NCBI GenBank assembly: GCA_037013495.1
Contig: CM072801.1
Span: 10,650,501 to 10,714,500, forward strand
From: Hippophae tibetana
Taxonomy: Eukaryota; Streptophyta; Magnoliopsida; Rosales; Elaeagnaceae
Direction: 5' to 3'
Length of the DNA stretch: 64,000 nt
Part shown: in pieces, positions 1 to 16,499 of the stretch
Layout of the letters: each line of letters opens with the position of its first letter
How positions within the stretch are numbered: the stretch's first letter is position 1
Translations under genes and position numbers: made by a program
The notes under the pieces: model-generated
What the model was told of the DNA's origin: nothing
Databases searched by the model: none
Seen by the model: the letters and a program-made list of their open reading frames with translations, nothing else

Positions 1-187
1 AAAATTAAAACATGTTATATTTATTGTTTTTTAACCACTCGTACAAAAACTGACAATTGCAGAAAGGAGGTATATCATTTCATCGCAACAAAATTATATG
101 TGCAAACGCAAGTGCACAAAAACAGTTCCCAAACATTTTCCCTCGCTACGTTAAAGTTTTGTAAAAAGGACACAGGAGACTCATCAA

Positions 188-3100
188 TCATTGTATAATC
201 GGCTCAACGAGTTCAGAAAGAGGTGCAAGCTCGCCTTTGTCAATCAAGCGAAATTCCTGCATCATAATACATAATCTTACGTCAGTAAAACATATTAGAA
301 TCATAACAAGTAATGTTTGATTTTATATAATAATTAAAAAAAATGGCCAACAAACCCACAAACAGAGTAGAAGGTTTGTAAATTTCAAAGAATGCATGGT
401 TATAGTTTTAGATATTATACCTTTGAACAGACACAAACAGGAAAAAAAAAGTTAATATGCTGTACTGGTTTCAAATGTCTTTTTCGCTATGAATATCCAT
501 GTATATATAAAAATGTATATATAAGAAAAAGGGTAGTTTAATCACGTACACTATTAGTTAGTGACAACATAAATTTAAAAAAGGTAACAAAATTTTATTA
601 TTTTTATAAAAAATGAGACCGTATAAGTTAACTATTTTTACAAAATGGACTTTTATAATCTTTTTTAAACTTATGTTGCCCTATTTAATAAGTAATATGA
701 AATTGAAATTTTTTTAAAGTTAATGAATTTACACTACACTTCATCTTATAATATATTATATATAAAAAAAACTAAATTTAGGACCCCCAAATATGCTAGA
801 TTTAGGATCCAAACTGAGGTGATGCAACTCTCAATCGGGCATGAACTAGAATGAAAAAAAAGAAAAAAAGAAAAAAAGAAAAAGAACTAAAATGATATGC
901 AAATAAAGATTTTGAAGCAACAGAATGAAAATGAATTGCCCACTGCTGCAAACAAAAAAATAAAAAAACTCACCCATGTAAAGAGAACGAAATGCTTAAA
1001 GCAAGTATTAAGATGAGCTTGTTCTTTCAAATTCACAATCTTCTGGAAATGAGAATGATAGATGTGTGCATACACACGAAACAATCTCTTAAATATTGTC
1101 TTGACTACATCTTGAAAGTTGGATGGGAATGATGCACCTGTTAAAGAATACAAATGAATTGTTAAGTCCAAAAAGTAGCTCTTCAATAAGAGGCATCACA
1201 ACATTCAAATTAAAAAGTAAATTCAACTTTACCCAATTTCTGAGGAAATATTGATTCATCATCAAGCATAATTTCAATCCAGTCCATTAAATACTCTACA
1301 TATTTTGAAGCAGATACTTCTATTGGTTTTTTTATGGTAACTCCATCAGCCCATCTATACTCATACCTGCCACATAATCATATTTACAAAGTACTTAGCT
1401 TGAATACATACATGCTATAGCAGCTACTTGCACTTCTTTTTCTACAACATTAAGGCATATTTGAATGTGTTTCTTTTAGAAGTGGTTTTGATTAAAAGTG
1501 ATTTTAAGAAAAACATTTAATTGTTTGGGATGAAAATGTAAGAAGTGGTTTTGAATGATACTTTAGTAATTATTTTAAGAAAGAAACAATAATTTAAAAC
1601 TAAGTCGTTAAGAGTAAGTAATATTTTTCCTAAAAGTATTAATAATGCTTCTTAAAAATTTGGAAGTACTTCTCTTAAAGTTTGTAAAATGCCTTAAGAA
1701 GTGTTTTGGTCCATTGAAAAACACTTTCAACCAAAAGAAAAAGAATTTCCAAACGAAATCTTATGTTATTAACCTAGTTCATAACTCATTTGATAAAAGT
1801 AATTAGTTAATTTGTCAAACAAGTGCTTCGACAAAGGAATAAATGATTAATTAAGGATATATTTGCTTGCATTTTGTTAATTAAGGTTTCCATCAACAGT
1901 GCTTTCTGTAATTTTGTGCTACTATCAAGAAGTACGTGAAACACTTTTTTTTTGTTAGAAGTGTTTTTACATAAGCTAAAAGGCAAAAGCAAATAGAACC
2001 TAAGCATTGCTTTCTTGGTATAATGATTTGTTTATTTTATTTCTCTTCACCTCTCTTCAACTAAGGAAGTTTATAAACAACATTAAACAGTAATGATCAA
2101 AACAGAATCAAAAGAGAAGAATTTGGTAGGAGGATGAAGATAAATACTTTGGTCCTGCACTCATGGTTGGACAGTTGGCTGGTGTACAGAACTCAGTAAG
2201 AGTGCCATAAAGAATGTTCACTTGGTTGAAAAAATCTACAGCTGTAGTAAATACAACACAAAGTCAAACTCTTGTTAATTATAAACAAACAAAAAAAAAG
2301 AAAAAAGAAGAAGTTTTGGAATTTCTCATTAAATAAGTAAAGAAGAAAACTAAAGAAAGAAAATAATTAACATGTGATTTAGTAATAGCAAAAGCTCTCA
2401 TCTTTTTCTCCAAAACATTTAAAGAAAACAAAATTCATGTCAGAACTAGAGCAGTTATAAAAGAAACATATTGTTAGAAAACCACATAATTTTAAGTTCA
2501 ATCTCACTGTTTACTGCTAGCCATTCATTTATGTCTTCTCCGGGAGGAAGCCGTACAGCCTCCCTCAAATTCCCACTTCCCAAAGTAGCATCAATATGTT
2601 TCTGAAGTTGAGCTCCCTGAATTTGAAGAAAAATACGCGGCATAATATAAGCCAATTTGATTCTACTGAGTAATAGATACAAAATTAGGGTATGTCTGGT
2701 TTCATGAAAATCATAAAATGTGGTTTATTATCCCCGAAAGGTCTTCAGGCAATTTTTTTCATATTTGATTATGAAGTTCTTTTTTGCAGTTAGAAGTGCT
2801 TTTATAAAGTATCGGATGCAAAAACAAACAGACCCTTAACCGCATAATCATCATTAAATAGACCAACCTTGCTTCCAGATGGAGCATTCTTCTTGAGACG
2901 AAAAGTTTTCTGGTTTCTGCAGGGTCATAATTTCATTAGGGGGAAAAACAAAGTAAAAGGTATTAAAAATATGAACTTGTCATCTTTATATACTCATTTG
3001 GGAAATATAAAGATTCAAGACACCTTGATCAATATGATTAAAACTATTTTCTGCATGTAAATAATGAATTAATGGAGGTTATGGTTAATGCCCATTTAGC

Positions 3101-3366
3101 ACAAGACACTTTAACATAACCATATATGGTGAAAAATAATCAATGAAGTTAATGATTCAGTCAATCCCAAACAGAGAGTTCCCACAGTCATTAACACAAA
3201 CATTTGATCGGCTTCAAACTTCAACCATATATACAATAAAAAACGATTATTCCCACAAAATATCATAATAATATTGAAAAATCAAATTTTTAGATGGAAG
3301 AAAGAACAAAACCAAGAAAACCCAATGAAGGATTGCTTACCTGCTTCCTAAGCCAAAGAGACTCAT
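188..3366 (-). CDS. MOB1: MOB1 kinase activator, 7 exons
   Basis: Mps-one-binder protein, a co-activator of NDR/LATS-type kinases that plants use in growth and cell-division control; it is expected in the cytoplasm and nucleus. Exons, in transcript order: 3341-3366, 2868-2916, 2508-2616, 2148-2241, 1233-1366, 974-1137, 188-256. All junctions are GT-AG and the frame closes to 214 residues, the usual family length (about 215). The start gives MSLFGLGSR, the standard plant MOB1 N-terminus. Zinc ligands of the family are present: Cys80 and Cys85 in FCTPANC, and His162 and His167 in the YAHIYHSHF segment. The protein ends EPIIQ. Nothing looks broken. Introns 2 and 4 hold MITE-like sequence. The identity is sure; the exon ends rest on splice signals and frame only. 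Confidence 0.95.
1455..2006. mobile_element. MITE-like sequence in MOB1 intron 4
   Basis: The intron carries repeated words such as AGAAGTG and AAGTGNTTTT in both orientations. Left and right parts are loosely complementary: TTTGAATGTGTTTCTTTTAG near the left end against a right end whose reverse complement reads TTCTATTTGCTTTTGCC. Similar words occur at 2685-2842 and 13316-13613, which suggests one old family of non-autonomous elements. Ends and target duplication cannot be fixed by eye. Confidence 0.35.
2685..2842. mobile_element. Short MITE-like element in MOB1 intron 2
   Basis: About 160 bp. The left end reads TAGGGTATGTCTGGTTT and the reverse complement of the right end reads AAGGGTCTGTTTGTTTTTGC, so the ends are imperfect inverted repeats. 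It holds the word TTAGAAGTGCTTTT shared with the elements at 1455-2006 and 13316-13613. It is too short to code. Confidence 0.4.
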
Positions 3367-4478
3367 GGCTTTTCTCTGTCTCTATCAACCAGAACTCAGG
3401 CTAGGAAACAGGGACAAACAGGGAATGTGAACTAAGAAGTTATTTTGAATATTTATAAATAACAAGGAGTGAAAAAGAAAGGAAGAGAAAAGAAATCTTC
3501 CCCATTTGGCTATTGCCAGTCTGTCATCTCGTCTCTCTCTATCTTTCAGACCAGCCAGCAATTTTTGTTTGCTTTCTTTTCCATATACTAAATTGCTGAT
3601 CTGGCTTGTTCTCTTTTAAAAGGAAAATCCAAAACATTCATTTATTATTTATTTAATAATAAATAAATAAATAATTTTTAAAATATTAATTATATATTTA
3701 TGTACCCACAGGCAGAGTTAAAATTTGTGTCGTTTCAGTGGAAAAAAATCTAATTAAAATACAAGACATTGATTAGTTAATAAATTATTAAAAAATTTAA
3801 AATTATCCAAAAAAATTATATTTTTGTTTAAGTAAGTATAATATCATATTTACATTAATTTTATGTTATAAAATTTAGTTCTTAATTAAAAACATTCAAT
3901 TTAGCTTCTTAATTAGTTATGTTTGAAATTAAACTATATATTTTATAAAAACAAAAAAAAAAATCATATTGAGTTATTGAGAATTTTTCCCTTTTTAGTT
4001 TTATATAATATATTTATTCAGTTGATTTCATTCTTAATTTTTTAAAATATACAAAAAAATAACAACTTTAAAAATACATATTTAATCAAAAATAAATATT
4101 TATTATAATATTATATAATTATTTATACAAGATAAATTTAAAAAAAATATATATATAATAGTTAATAGCAATAATTATTTATAGTATATTAATAGTATTA
4201 GTATACTTTAACTAAGTATTACAATTAAATCTTTATCATTTACAAATGAATATAAAAAATTATAATAAATATAGTTTGTGACTGAATGTCTTAAAAAGAT
4301 ATTTATATTTACAGTGACATGTTATAGAAAAATAAGTGTATTTTATTTTTAAATACACCTTAAATATATATTTTTTACATTATAAAAATATATATTTCAA
4401 TTTTTATATAAATTAGTTATTCAAATGATTTTACTATTAATTTTTAAAAATATGAAGAAAAAAAACATAAAAGAAAAA

Positions 4479-5005
4479 ATATGTGAATCTTTTTTTGTTA
4501 TTGCTTTAATGATTGAGTTGTCATTATGAACTTTGAATATTGAGCCAATAATACTGCAATTTTATAATCTTAACTTATGCGTGGATAAGTGTATTATATT
4601 TTTCACTATTGAATGATAATAAGTATAGTTGATTTTGAGTTTAAAAATAGATAACTACATTGAAAAAAATAAAAGGACATTGGATTTTTATTTAACTAAA
4701 GAGGAAAAAAATCATTGTTGTTAACTTTTTTTTTTTTAAGAATCAAATTAGGGATGTTAACTTGTTCCCCGTTTATTCTCTCCATTTTGTTATAATTTCT
4801 TTTAAAATAAATAATATATTTATAAAGTTTTATAATAACAAAAATAATATTTTGATAAATAAATCAATCTTTAATTATAAAAATTTAATATTATGATATA
4901 TAAGATTACAATTGATTTCTAAACTAAAAAATAAAAAATTAATTATATGTATAATTACATAATAATAAATATACTTAGAGAGTTAGACATCACAGAGTGC
5001 TTAGA

Positions 5006-5068
<63 letters not shown>

Positions 5069-5992
5069 TTAATGAAAAAATAATAATATACAATAAAATA
5101 ATATTAAAAAATGTGTATCAATTGCTTTTAAATAATATGAAAACATATATTTATTACATTATACATTAACAAAATATATGTGCATAAGGTGAAAAGAGTT
5201 TAAAAATAAAACTTCATTCATTAAGAGAGTTTTTCTATATACTTAAATCAAAAATATATTTGCATAGTAGAATAAAATTTTATCTATGAAAAAAATTATG
5301 ATATGTTCTTTTTTTGTCATTGCTTTAATGATTATGTTATCAATATTGAGCCATTAATATTACAATTTTATAATCTTTATGTGTAAATGAGTATTATATT
5401 TTTTTACCATTGAATGATAAATAAGTATAAGTATAGTTGATTTTGTGTTAAAAAATAGGTAACTACATTGAAAAAAACATAAAAGGATATTGTATTTTTA
5501 CTTAACTAAAGAGGAAATTGATAAGTAAAAAAATCATAATTGTTAATTTTTTTTTCTTAAAGAATCAAATTAGGGATGTTAATTTGTGTTATGAAAAGTG
5601 AAATTCGTGAAAAAAATTCAAATTTAACACTAGTAAAGAATGTCCTTGTGGAGACTAAGTAAAAATGAAAATTATCCTATGTGCCCCGTTTATTATCATC
5701 TCTCCATTTTGTTATATATTTTTTTAAAATAAATTATATATTTGTAAAATTTTATAGTAACAAAAATAATATTTTTGATTGATAAATTAATCTAAAATAA
5801 AAATTTAATTATATATATAAATTTAAATTTAATTATATATATAAATTTAAATTTAAATTTATTAAATTTGATTACATAATAACAAATATATTTAGAGATT
5901 TAGACTTCATCGGGTGCTTAGATTATTAAAATTTTACTTTACTAAAAAAATTTAATTTCTATAAAATGTTCAAATTTTTAATGAAAAAATAA
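4479..5992. repeat. Two diverged direct copies of a ~600-bp block
   Basis: Copy A (4479-5086) and copy B (5300-5992) share long collinear words: ATTGCTTTAATGATT, AACTACATTGAAAAAAA, AATCAAATTAGGGATGTTAA, CCCCGTTTATT followed by CTCTCCATTTTGTTATA, and TGCTTAGATTATTAA. Copy B carries about 100 bp after GGGATGTTAATTTGTG that copy A lacks. Copy A has a TA microsatellite where copy B has ordinary sequence. This is an old local duplication with no coding content. Confidence 0.75.
5012..5061. repeat. (TA)n microsatellite, about 50 bp
   Basis: An uninterrupted TA run inside copy A of the duplicated block. The corresponding point in copy B has no TA run. Confidence 0.95.
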
Positions 5993-6101
5993 GCACCCAA
6001 TTTACATTAATATTTAAAAGGTGAGATAAATAAAATATTTTAAATGTACAATATCACTGTTATCCTTCTCTTATATTTAAAAGGCATGAGATGTTGATAG
6101 A

Positions 6102-6131
6102 AATAATAATAATAATAATAATAATAATAAT
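6102..6131. repeat. (AAT)n microsatellite
   Basis: About ten AAT units in a row. Confidence 0.95.
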
Positions 6132-7713
6132 TTGTTGTTTCTGTTATTGTTACGGTAGATTAGATTTTTATTTGATAAATTTTAAAAAAATATACAATTT
6201 TGAATAAAAACTAAACATGAAACAACGTAAACGAATCTGGTATGATTATATTGATATTTGTATTTATTTGTACATAAAATTAATTATATTTAATTAATTA
6301 ATTTATATATTAATTAATAATTAAAGTTTTTAAGAAAAAAATGAAAAAATGGTTTTTTAGGTATTTTTTAATAACTTCGTGAACCGTTATTGAAGGGTAA
6401 AAAATTGTCTCCCAAAATAATACCAATTTTTGGACAATTTCGAATACATGAATAAATAAAATAAAATAGCCTCTGAACTGTATTATTATTTAGGTATTAT
6501 CTTCTTATTTAAAAAAAGATAGCCTCTGAACTGTATTACAATTTTGTTTTAATTTTTTGAAGCTCACGGCATAATAGATAGGTACTTTGATTCCAATATA
6601 ATAATTAACAACTAATGGTGGCTATTTAATTTGATTTATTATCAACCAAGTTGTGTTTCACCTATCATTTTTATATTTTTAGTCAAATTATAATATAAAT
6701 AATCAAATACTATCGTATCCTATTATGTTTACTACAGTAAGTATGTTTTGATTCCAAATCTTTATACTAAATACTTTTGTTCGTTAATAAAGCCAGACAT
6801 GTATAGAGGGAGATTTGGTAGAAAGGGTTAAGGAATTTCGCAGATTTATTATAAATATTAAAAAAAAATGATAATAATTTTGATTTTAAATTTTTGATTA
6901 AATAATTTATTTATTTATATTTTGTTAATTAAAAATAAGATTGATAATAATCTTTATGTAGTGATCTTCGTGAAATAAAACTACAAATCACTGATCGTGG
7001 TTTTTGATTTTTTTCAAAAATTTAGAGAATTAAGAATTTTATTATAATATTTATACATATTAAATTCATAAGTTTTTATTCTTATGAATTTAGTGGGAAA
7101 CATATATTTCAGTGGAAAAAATCATAAATAATAATTTTAAAAAAATATTCTTAATAAAAATTTATAAATCAACCCATATTTTAAAAATGAAACCTTAAAA
7201 AAGAAAATATCAAAATTATAAATTGTTATTAACTAAAAAGACTAACCTATAATTGGCATTAGCGAATTGCTATTGTTACAGTAACTATTGCCAAACCATT
7301 TAAAAATTAACCTTTACATTTAATTTAAAAAAAAATACAAGTAATTAATGTTATTCTAGAAATAAAAATTATTTCTCTGATAATAAGTCGCCCTAACTAC
7401 TTCTATTAATTAATATAAATATTTGTGGTTGTTTAATATTTATTAAATATACATATAAATTTGACAGGGACTGCATTTTCACACCATGGTCATGGCTTAT
7501 GTTCCTCAATATTTTCGTCGGTTATGGAATTCTCTTAAGATTCCATGTTTTTTCTTTTGTAGAAATTTTATATATTCTTACAGTTTTCTTATTTCATAAT
7601 GCCATTCTTTTTCTTGGTTGCCAAACGTCTACTTGAAGAAATTTGTGCCACATAAATGAATTTGTAGATAAGGTTATCTAACCTTTTTCTTTTTTAAGTA
7701 TAAGATCATGTAA

Positions 7714-7741
7714 GATATATATATATATATATATATATATA
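7714..7741. repeat. (TA)n microsatellite
   Basis: About 14 TA units in a row. Confidence 0.9.
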
Positions 7742-8895
7742 AGATTATCTAACTCATGAATATCAAGAATGGTCAATTTTAGCATACTTTTCTGCAATGA
7801 AATACAAAGGAGTCACTTAATATGGTCTTTCTATATATAATAATAATAGTTAATAAAAAAATATGCACAAATCAATGATAATTGTTTTTACACAGTTTAT
7901 TACATTTTTTTATTCTAACGGTTGAGGTTTATAGAATATAAACAAAATTATTATTTAAATCTGAATTGTGGGATAAGATGGTTTAAAAATGATGTAAAAA
8001 ATTAAAATTATTGATAATACATCAAAAATAATATTTAAAATAAAAATTAATGCCAAACTTAAAATAAGTTTCTGCAGGAATTTAAAAAAATGAAACAATT
8101 CACTTATAATATTTTAACGTCACTTTATATATTATCTATGGGTGTTGAAAACGTTGATACAATATCTACTTTTTATATATGTAACAAGTAATTACCACTT
8201 TTATTTATATATTTATCACGTATTGATCTCATTTTATAGATTAATAACTATATTAAAAATAGAAGAATTTAATTTTTAAAAACATGTAGGGATTAGGTAG
8301 TTGATATTCTTTAGATTGTGTTATTTGTAATATTTGAATCTTTAAATTATAATTATTTAAAAAAAATGAGAAGGATAAATAAACATATTATTTTAATAAT
8401 TTTTAATTAAAATGATATTTTTATGATTATTAATTAAGGATAAATAAACATATTATTTTTATCATTTTAATTAAATCAAAATAATATAATTTATCATTAT
8501 TAAATGATGTTTTTTTATTTGAAGGTAAATAACTAAATTATATTACTTCCATATTTATCACTTTTTCTAGAAAAAGTTAATAGCTGTGAATCCTCACTTA
8601 AAAAATATGATGTCTTTAACCACTAAAACACAAAGTGAACATAAGTTACCGAGTTTATTTATATTAATATTTAACTTAACACATGAACATTTTAGCAAAA
8701 GACATACATACGTAAACAAACGGAAAACTCAAAGACCATTTTAGCCTTCAAGTTGTTTTATTGTTCACAAAAACACAAAACAGACCTACAGATCAACCAC
8801 AAAAAAAAAAAGATGAAGAAGCTGACTTAATTAAAGATTATATAAGGAATTAAATTTCCTAATTATTATAACACACCAAGAAGACCATAATGTCC

Positions 8896-9537
8896 TTAAC
8901 CACTGCCACCAAGAACAGCCTTAAGTTTCTTAACCTGAGCAGCATCAAGAAAAGTAGTAGTAGTAACCAATTCAGTAGGCAAATCATTAGCAAATAAAGC
9001 AAAGTCTAAAATCTGAAGACCAGGACTTGGACTACCAAAGCTAGCAAAAGCAAGTGCTTGGGATTTCCCGGCATTTACTTGAAAATGTAACAATCCTTGT
9101 GGAAAGACCATAATGTCCCCCTTATTAAGAATTTTGCGATAAACAATATTAGTTGATGAAGAAACAAAACCAGCATTAATACTCCCTTGTATAACAATTA
9201 GTACTTCTGAACCACCAGGATGTGTATGAAATGGAATAACTCCACCAGGTGCTAAGTCTAAGCGAGCTATTGAAATTCCAAGTCCATTCACTCCTGGAAA
9301 TTGGGCAGAAAATGCTGGAGTCACAGCTGCTTTTATAATGTTTGAGGTGTTACCTACTATGCCTAGCCCTGAGTATACAAAATCAGCTTCTGTCACTTTT
9401 TTTGGGCTCTTGCATGAGTAACCTGCTGGTCCTTCCGGTGCTGTTAGGTCCCCGACGCAGAAGTCTTGTACGCCGGCATTCGAGGTAGAGAAGTGGAGTG
9501 ACAATATGATGATGAAGATTGGAAGAATCATTTTCAC
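8896..9537 (-). CDS. GLP: Germin-like protein, ABP19/ABP20 type
   Basis: Secreted cupin of the germin-like family, in the branch that includes the peach auxin-binding proteins ABP19/ABP20. One uninterrupted exon encodes 213 residues, normal for the family. Residues 1-21 form a hydrophobic signal peptide ending in SNAG. Cys27 and Cys42 are placed for the conserved N-terminal disulphide. Germin box 1 holds the metal ligands His104, His106 and Glu111 (FHTHPGGSE); box 2 gives the fourth ligand, His151 (FPQGLLHF). An N-glycosylation site (NTS) lies at 63-65 and a KGD motif at 139-141. The complete ligand set predicts a Mn-binding, probably hexameric, apoplastic protein. Which activity it has (superoxide dismutase, other, or only binding) cannot be read from sequence. 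A TATA box lies 60-75 bp upstream. Confidence 0.95.
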   Translation of the reverse strand: MKMILPIFIIILSLHFSTSNAGVQDFCVGDLTAPEGPAGYSCKSPKKVTEADFVYSGLGIVGNTSNIIKAAVTPAFSAQFPGVNGLGISIARLDLAPGGVIPFHTHPGGSEVLIVIQGSINAGFVSSSTNIVYRKILNKGDIMVFPQGLLHFQVNAGKSQALAFASFGSPSPGLQILDFALFANDLPTELVTTTTFLDAAQVKKLKAVLGGSG

Positions 9538-9597
9538 TTTGTGTGTAGTGAACTAGTACTTTTTTTGAGGGTTGGTTGATGAGGATTAGAAGTTTTG

Positions 9598-9613
9598 AAG
9601 ATATATATATATA
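9598..9613 (-). promoter_or_regulatory. TATA box of the germin-like gene
   Basis: The minus strand reads CTATATATATATATC about 60-75 bp before the start codon at 9537, a plausible core promoter with a short leader. The TA run could also be a microsatellite, so the assignment rests on its position. Confidence 0.6.
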
Positions 9614-9639
9614 GAAGGATAAGAGCGTGTGAAAATACT

Positions 9640-11489
9640 GGACTTGGTAATTTGGAATATGCTTTCAAAATTTTGTGTTAAATGTAACATTTTTTGTTTT
9701 CAATTAATATCATGTAGCTAAAAAATAATAATTAGAATCGAATGACACATCATCTACTAGCTATTGACAAATGAAATGTCAAAAAAATAATTAGGCCAAG
9801 TAACTTTCTTTTCCCTTAATTCAACAACTTTAAAAATATAGATCGTAAAATTTTATACTTTTTAAAATACTATTTTTTAATCTTTTTCGACTGTATTTGA
9901 CAAAAAATAAATAAACATAAATAATTATTAAAACATTATTTTAATTAAACTTTTTTTAAAAATAGAAGATAAACAAAGTATAAGGAGAATATTATTAAGT
10001 GTTTTTAAAAAAATTATAAGGAGAATATTAAAGATATTTTGAAGTATCTTTGTATAGGAAGTTTGAAGCGTTGAATTCACATTTGTGGTATTAACAAACA
10101 TGTGATAGCTTTTGTTTTACTATCGAACAAAAGACAAGAAGACTCTTTCACTTCTGGCTTGAAAGTCGACCGTAGCTTTTTTAGCAAGAAAAATTTCATG
10201 TGTTTGTTTCAAAATTAAGAGCATTCTTAAGCTTTCAAGAGGTCCTTGGATATCATGTTAGTGATATATAGGCCAACTTTAGATATTGCTAACTAAATTT
10301 CTTAATAGAAAATCATGTTTATATTCAAAAGTAATTATAAATATCAAGTGTGGACCATGAGCACATGGAAGGAGGACAATTTGAAGGCACAACAAGACAT
10401 TTGACAGCTAAATGGAAAAAAAAATCTAACAAAATACATTACTAACTTATTAATTTTAAAAATATATTATTAGTCCTTATATGAAAATGAATCATCTATA
10501 TATAAATAAATACATATAGTAAAATAACAAACGATAATTTATCTATTTTATCTATGAACATGTAAAAATCTCTTTAAAAGTAGTATATGTTATTTAACTA
10601 ATTCTTTTATCATTTCTATCTTTAAAATGTATGGATGTGAGATTGGAAAACACATGATAATTTACTTAAAATATTTACCACGTTAACTAGATTAATCAAC
10701 GTTTTGTTTTGATGGAAGCATATGTAAAGAATATGTTTCCCTTAATAGTAATATATCTCTAAATAATGAACAATTATTCTCATTTTATATTGTTGAGATG
10801 CATTAAGACATATTTCCAACAACCGTACTACCAAATATCTCCTAACCTATAAATACTCTTCGATTTATACATATGTTTGGCACACATCACACTGGTGCCA
10901 CTCTTATAGTTCTGTACGCTCTACAGAATAACAACACGGATGACACATAAATAGAATTCAACAAATTTAGTATCTATTTACATTAACTGTAAGAATATTC
11001 CTCTAGAGTTCAACACAAGCCAACAAGTTCCTCCTCCATCTTATTTCAATGTCAACAACAATTCAATCCATTTATTTATTGTTATTAACTTCTATTTTAA
11101 CGTTTAATCTTTTTGTTACGAAAAAATGATATCGCAAGAATAATTAATCAAATTTTAAAACTCTTATTTTTATTCACTTTTTATTAACTTTATAATCATT
11201 ATTGTCTATTACTAATGAAAATTATAAAATTGATATATCAATAACAATTGAAACAATATGAAAAAAAAATCAAAACAAAAAGATTAAACTTCTAAAAAAA
11301 ATAACAAAATAACTACAACATGCATCAATCGCAATATATCAAAACAATTCACTTGATAACAAAAATAACAATTTTGTGCTACAAAAAGTAATTAAATAAA
11401 GTTTTCACTTGCATCATGTCTGAGGAGGTATTATCATATTGACCACCCTCTAGTACAAGAATAATTTTGTTTTCAAGAGCAAACTCTAA
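9640..11489. other. Spacer between germin-like gene and OPR3
   Basis: AT-rich sequence without a supported gene. It holds the upstream region of the germin-like gene and the 3' flank of OPR3. I see no clear repeat or element. Confidence 0.7.
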
Positions 11490-14186
<2,697 letters not shown>

Positions 14187-16133
14187 TTCTTGCTCACCAA
14201 ACTCCTGAAGCCTAAAAAAAATGATCAAACTCGGTTCTTGAGAAAGCAATTTAACATGGATGGAATAGAAAGCACATGAACTTGATCATTGTGTGTTTTG
14301 AATATATAGTCGTATTTTATTTTATTTATTTATTTTTCTCTAAAATTATTAAAATTCGGAAATGTTTCTGGGTCTTACGATTTCATTATTGGTCGGTGGA
14401 GAGAATATGAACGAATGCCTTCCCCAATTCCCACTAGATGAAATATGAGTGTGTTTAGCTAGTAGTATGAGAAGTGACTGGACCCCATTGTTGGTAAGGA
14501 CAAGATGATGAACATGGGAAAATTCCTAGAAAACCCTTAAGTTTTAAAAAAGGAGAAAAAACATCCAACAACTTTAAAAAATAAAAGGTTAATTATAATA
14601 TTGTAACGTGTAAAAATATTTAAAATATTTACTTTATTATAATTATTTTATAATATATAAATAGTTATAAAAATATATCTAATTTTGTATATTTTTAAAG
14701 TTATAATTATTCTAAAACAAAATTAATATTTAAAAAAAATTATAAATTTTTTATAAGTAGTTGAAATAAATAGTAATTAACCTAAAAATAAGTAATTATG
14801 TTTTACAAATTTAACCGCATTATTTATTATAAATTTTTAATAGATGATGTAATATATTATTAATAGTATATATAATCAAATAAATATAATATATATAATA
14901 AGAAGTTATCAAGTTAATTATCATTATAATATATTTATTGTATATAAAAATTATTATTTTTAATTCAAAATGTATATAAGCTAATATTAAAAATTATTAT
15001 ATTAAATATTTAGTTTGATATGCATTATTTCACTCTTTAAATTAACACGATTAAAATAAATAAACAAAATCTTAATTTTTAGTAATTAAAGTGTCTTTTC
15101 GTCTTATTTTTGCCAGTTAGTACTCTTTTATTATAAAATACATAATTATATATATATATATATTACAAAAGTTTAATAACATAGTTCTGTGTTTGACTTT
15201 GAGTCTTTGAGTACTTTCTGATTTCTGAGGTTCGTCAATTTGGGCTGCATTCATGATTTCTTCGTTGTAGGTCGATAATTTTTTTTAGAAATACAGTTTT
15301 TTTCACGTTGCACACGTGCTTTAATTTTTGTTAATATTTTAATAAATACTTTTATAATACCATTAATATCCATGTATAACATATATTAGGTAAGATTTGA
15401 ACTAAAATTATAATTCAATCAATAACATCGAATTCTTAAATTAAAAAATAATAACCTACCTTATTCAATAAAATCTATAAAATTAAATATTATTTAAATT
15501 AAATTAAATTGATTATATTTTATATTTTTTTTATATAAAAAATAGATTTAAGAGTATAAATTAAATAATTCTAAAAATTTAACTCCAATTTTAAACACCC
15601 TACGGACATCTATGTTTTTAAGAATTTTTTTATTTAAAATTATTCATACCCTCACTCTTTTTATCCAAAAATATCAAAAAAATTCACGAGTTTAAATAAT
15701 TATTGTAAGGACTATGAGTGTTTGTTATTTTTGTGGACAAAATATTTACTTGTAAATTTGTTTTTAATCTTGCTATCAAGTTTAGTAAGAAAAACCGAAC
15801 AAATGTTTAAGTTTCAGATATTCGTACTTCAGATATGTTTTTTTATAACTACGACACATATGATTGCATTTATACCTTTAATAGTATATGTTCATAAATC
15901 TAAAAATTATTTTTGGTGTTTAAATTTTTTTATGTGTCTTAATATTTTTAAGATATATTTTAATGGGCTTTGAAAAATTAAATCCAAAATACATTTAACC
16001 CTAATATTATTAAGTATTATTATTATCTATATATATAGATATATTAGGGTTAAATTGAGGAAGAAAAAAAATAGAAGAAAAACTGACGAAGGAAGAGAAA
16101 TGAAAACTGTATGAGATTAATTAATATTCTTTA

Positions 16134-16217
16134 GAGTAATACTTCTTCATAAAATCATATTAGGCACCAAAGTAAAGAGTAATACTTCTTGGAAATCATA
16201 TTAGGCAGCAAAGCAAA
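16134..16217. repeat. Two tandem copies of a ~42-bp unit
   Basis: GAGTAATACTTCTT, then ATCATATTAGGCA and CAAAG, occur twice in tandem (16134-16176 and 16177-16217), followed by the start of a third unit (GAGTAAT). Confidence 0.85.
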
Positions 16218-16499
16218 GAGTAATAATGCAAAGGTAAATTTACATATAATTATATATATATTGAAAGGTGGCACTAATGGAGAAAAGGTAATTAATATAT
16301 ATATATTGATTTATATTAATTAATTTAATTCCTTTTTATTTGACTTTTAGGTATTTAGATTAAATAATTTTATGAACGATCCTGATTATTTTTACTGAAA
16401 TTATGCGTAATCTTTTTGCTCTAGAATATTCTAATTGATTTGGTTTAAATGATATTTGTTTTAAATCATCTAGTTAGAATTATTCATTATTAAATCTGT

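Larger units (their letters stand above)
3621..8895. other. AT-rich intergenic spacer
   Basis: No gene-like reading frame on either strand. The stretch is AT-rich and holds a duplicated block (4479-5992), TA and AAT microsatellites, and otherwise only featureless sequence. The 3' end of the germin-like gene lies just inside its right border. Confidence 0.8.

Noticed and set aside
15722..15973. Open frame of 83 codons on the plus strand
   Set aside because: Hydrophobic low-complexity translation of AT-rich DNA with no homology signal, start context or neighbouring exons.
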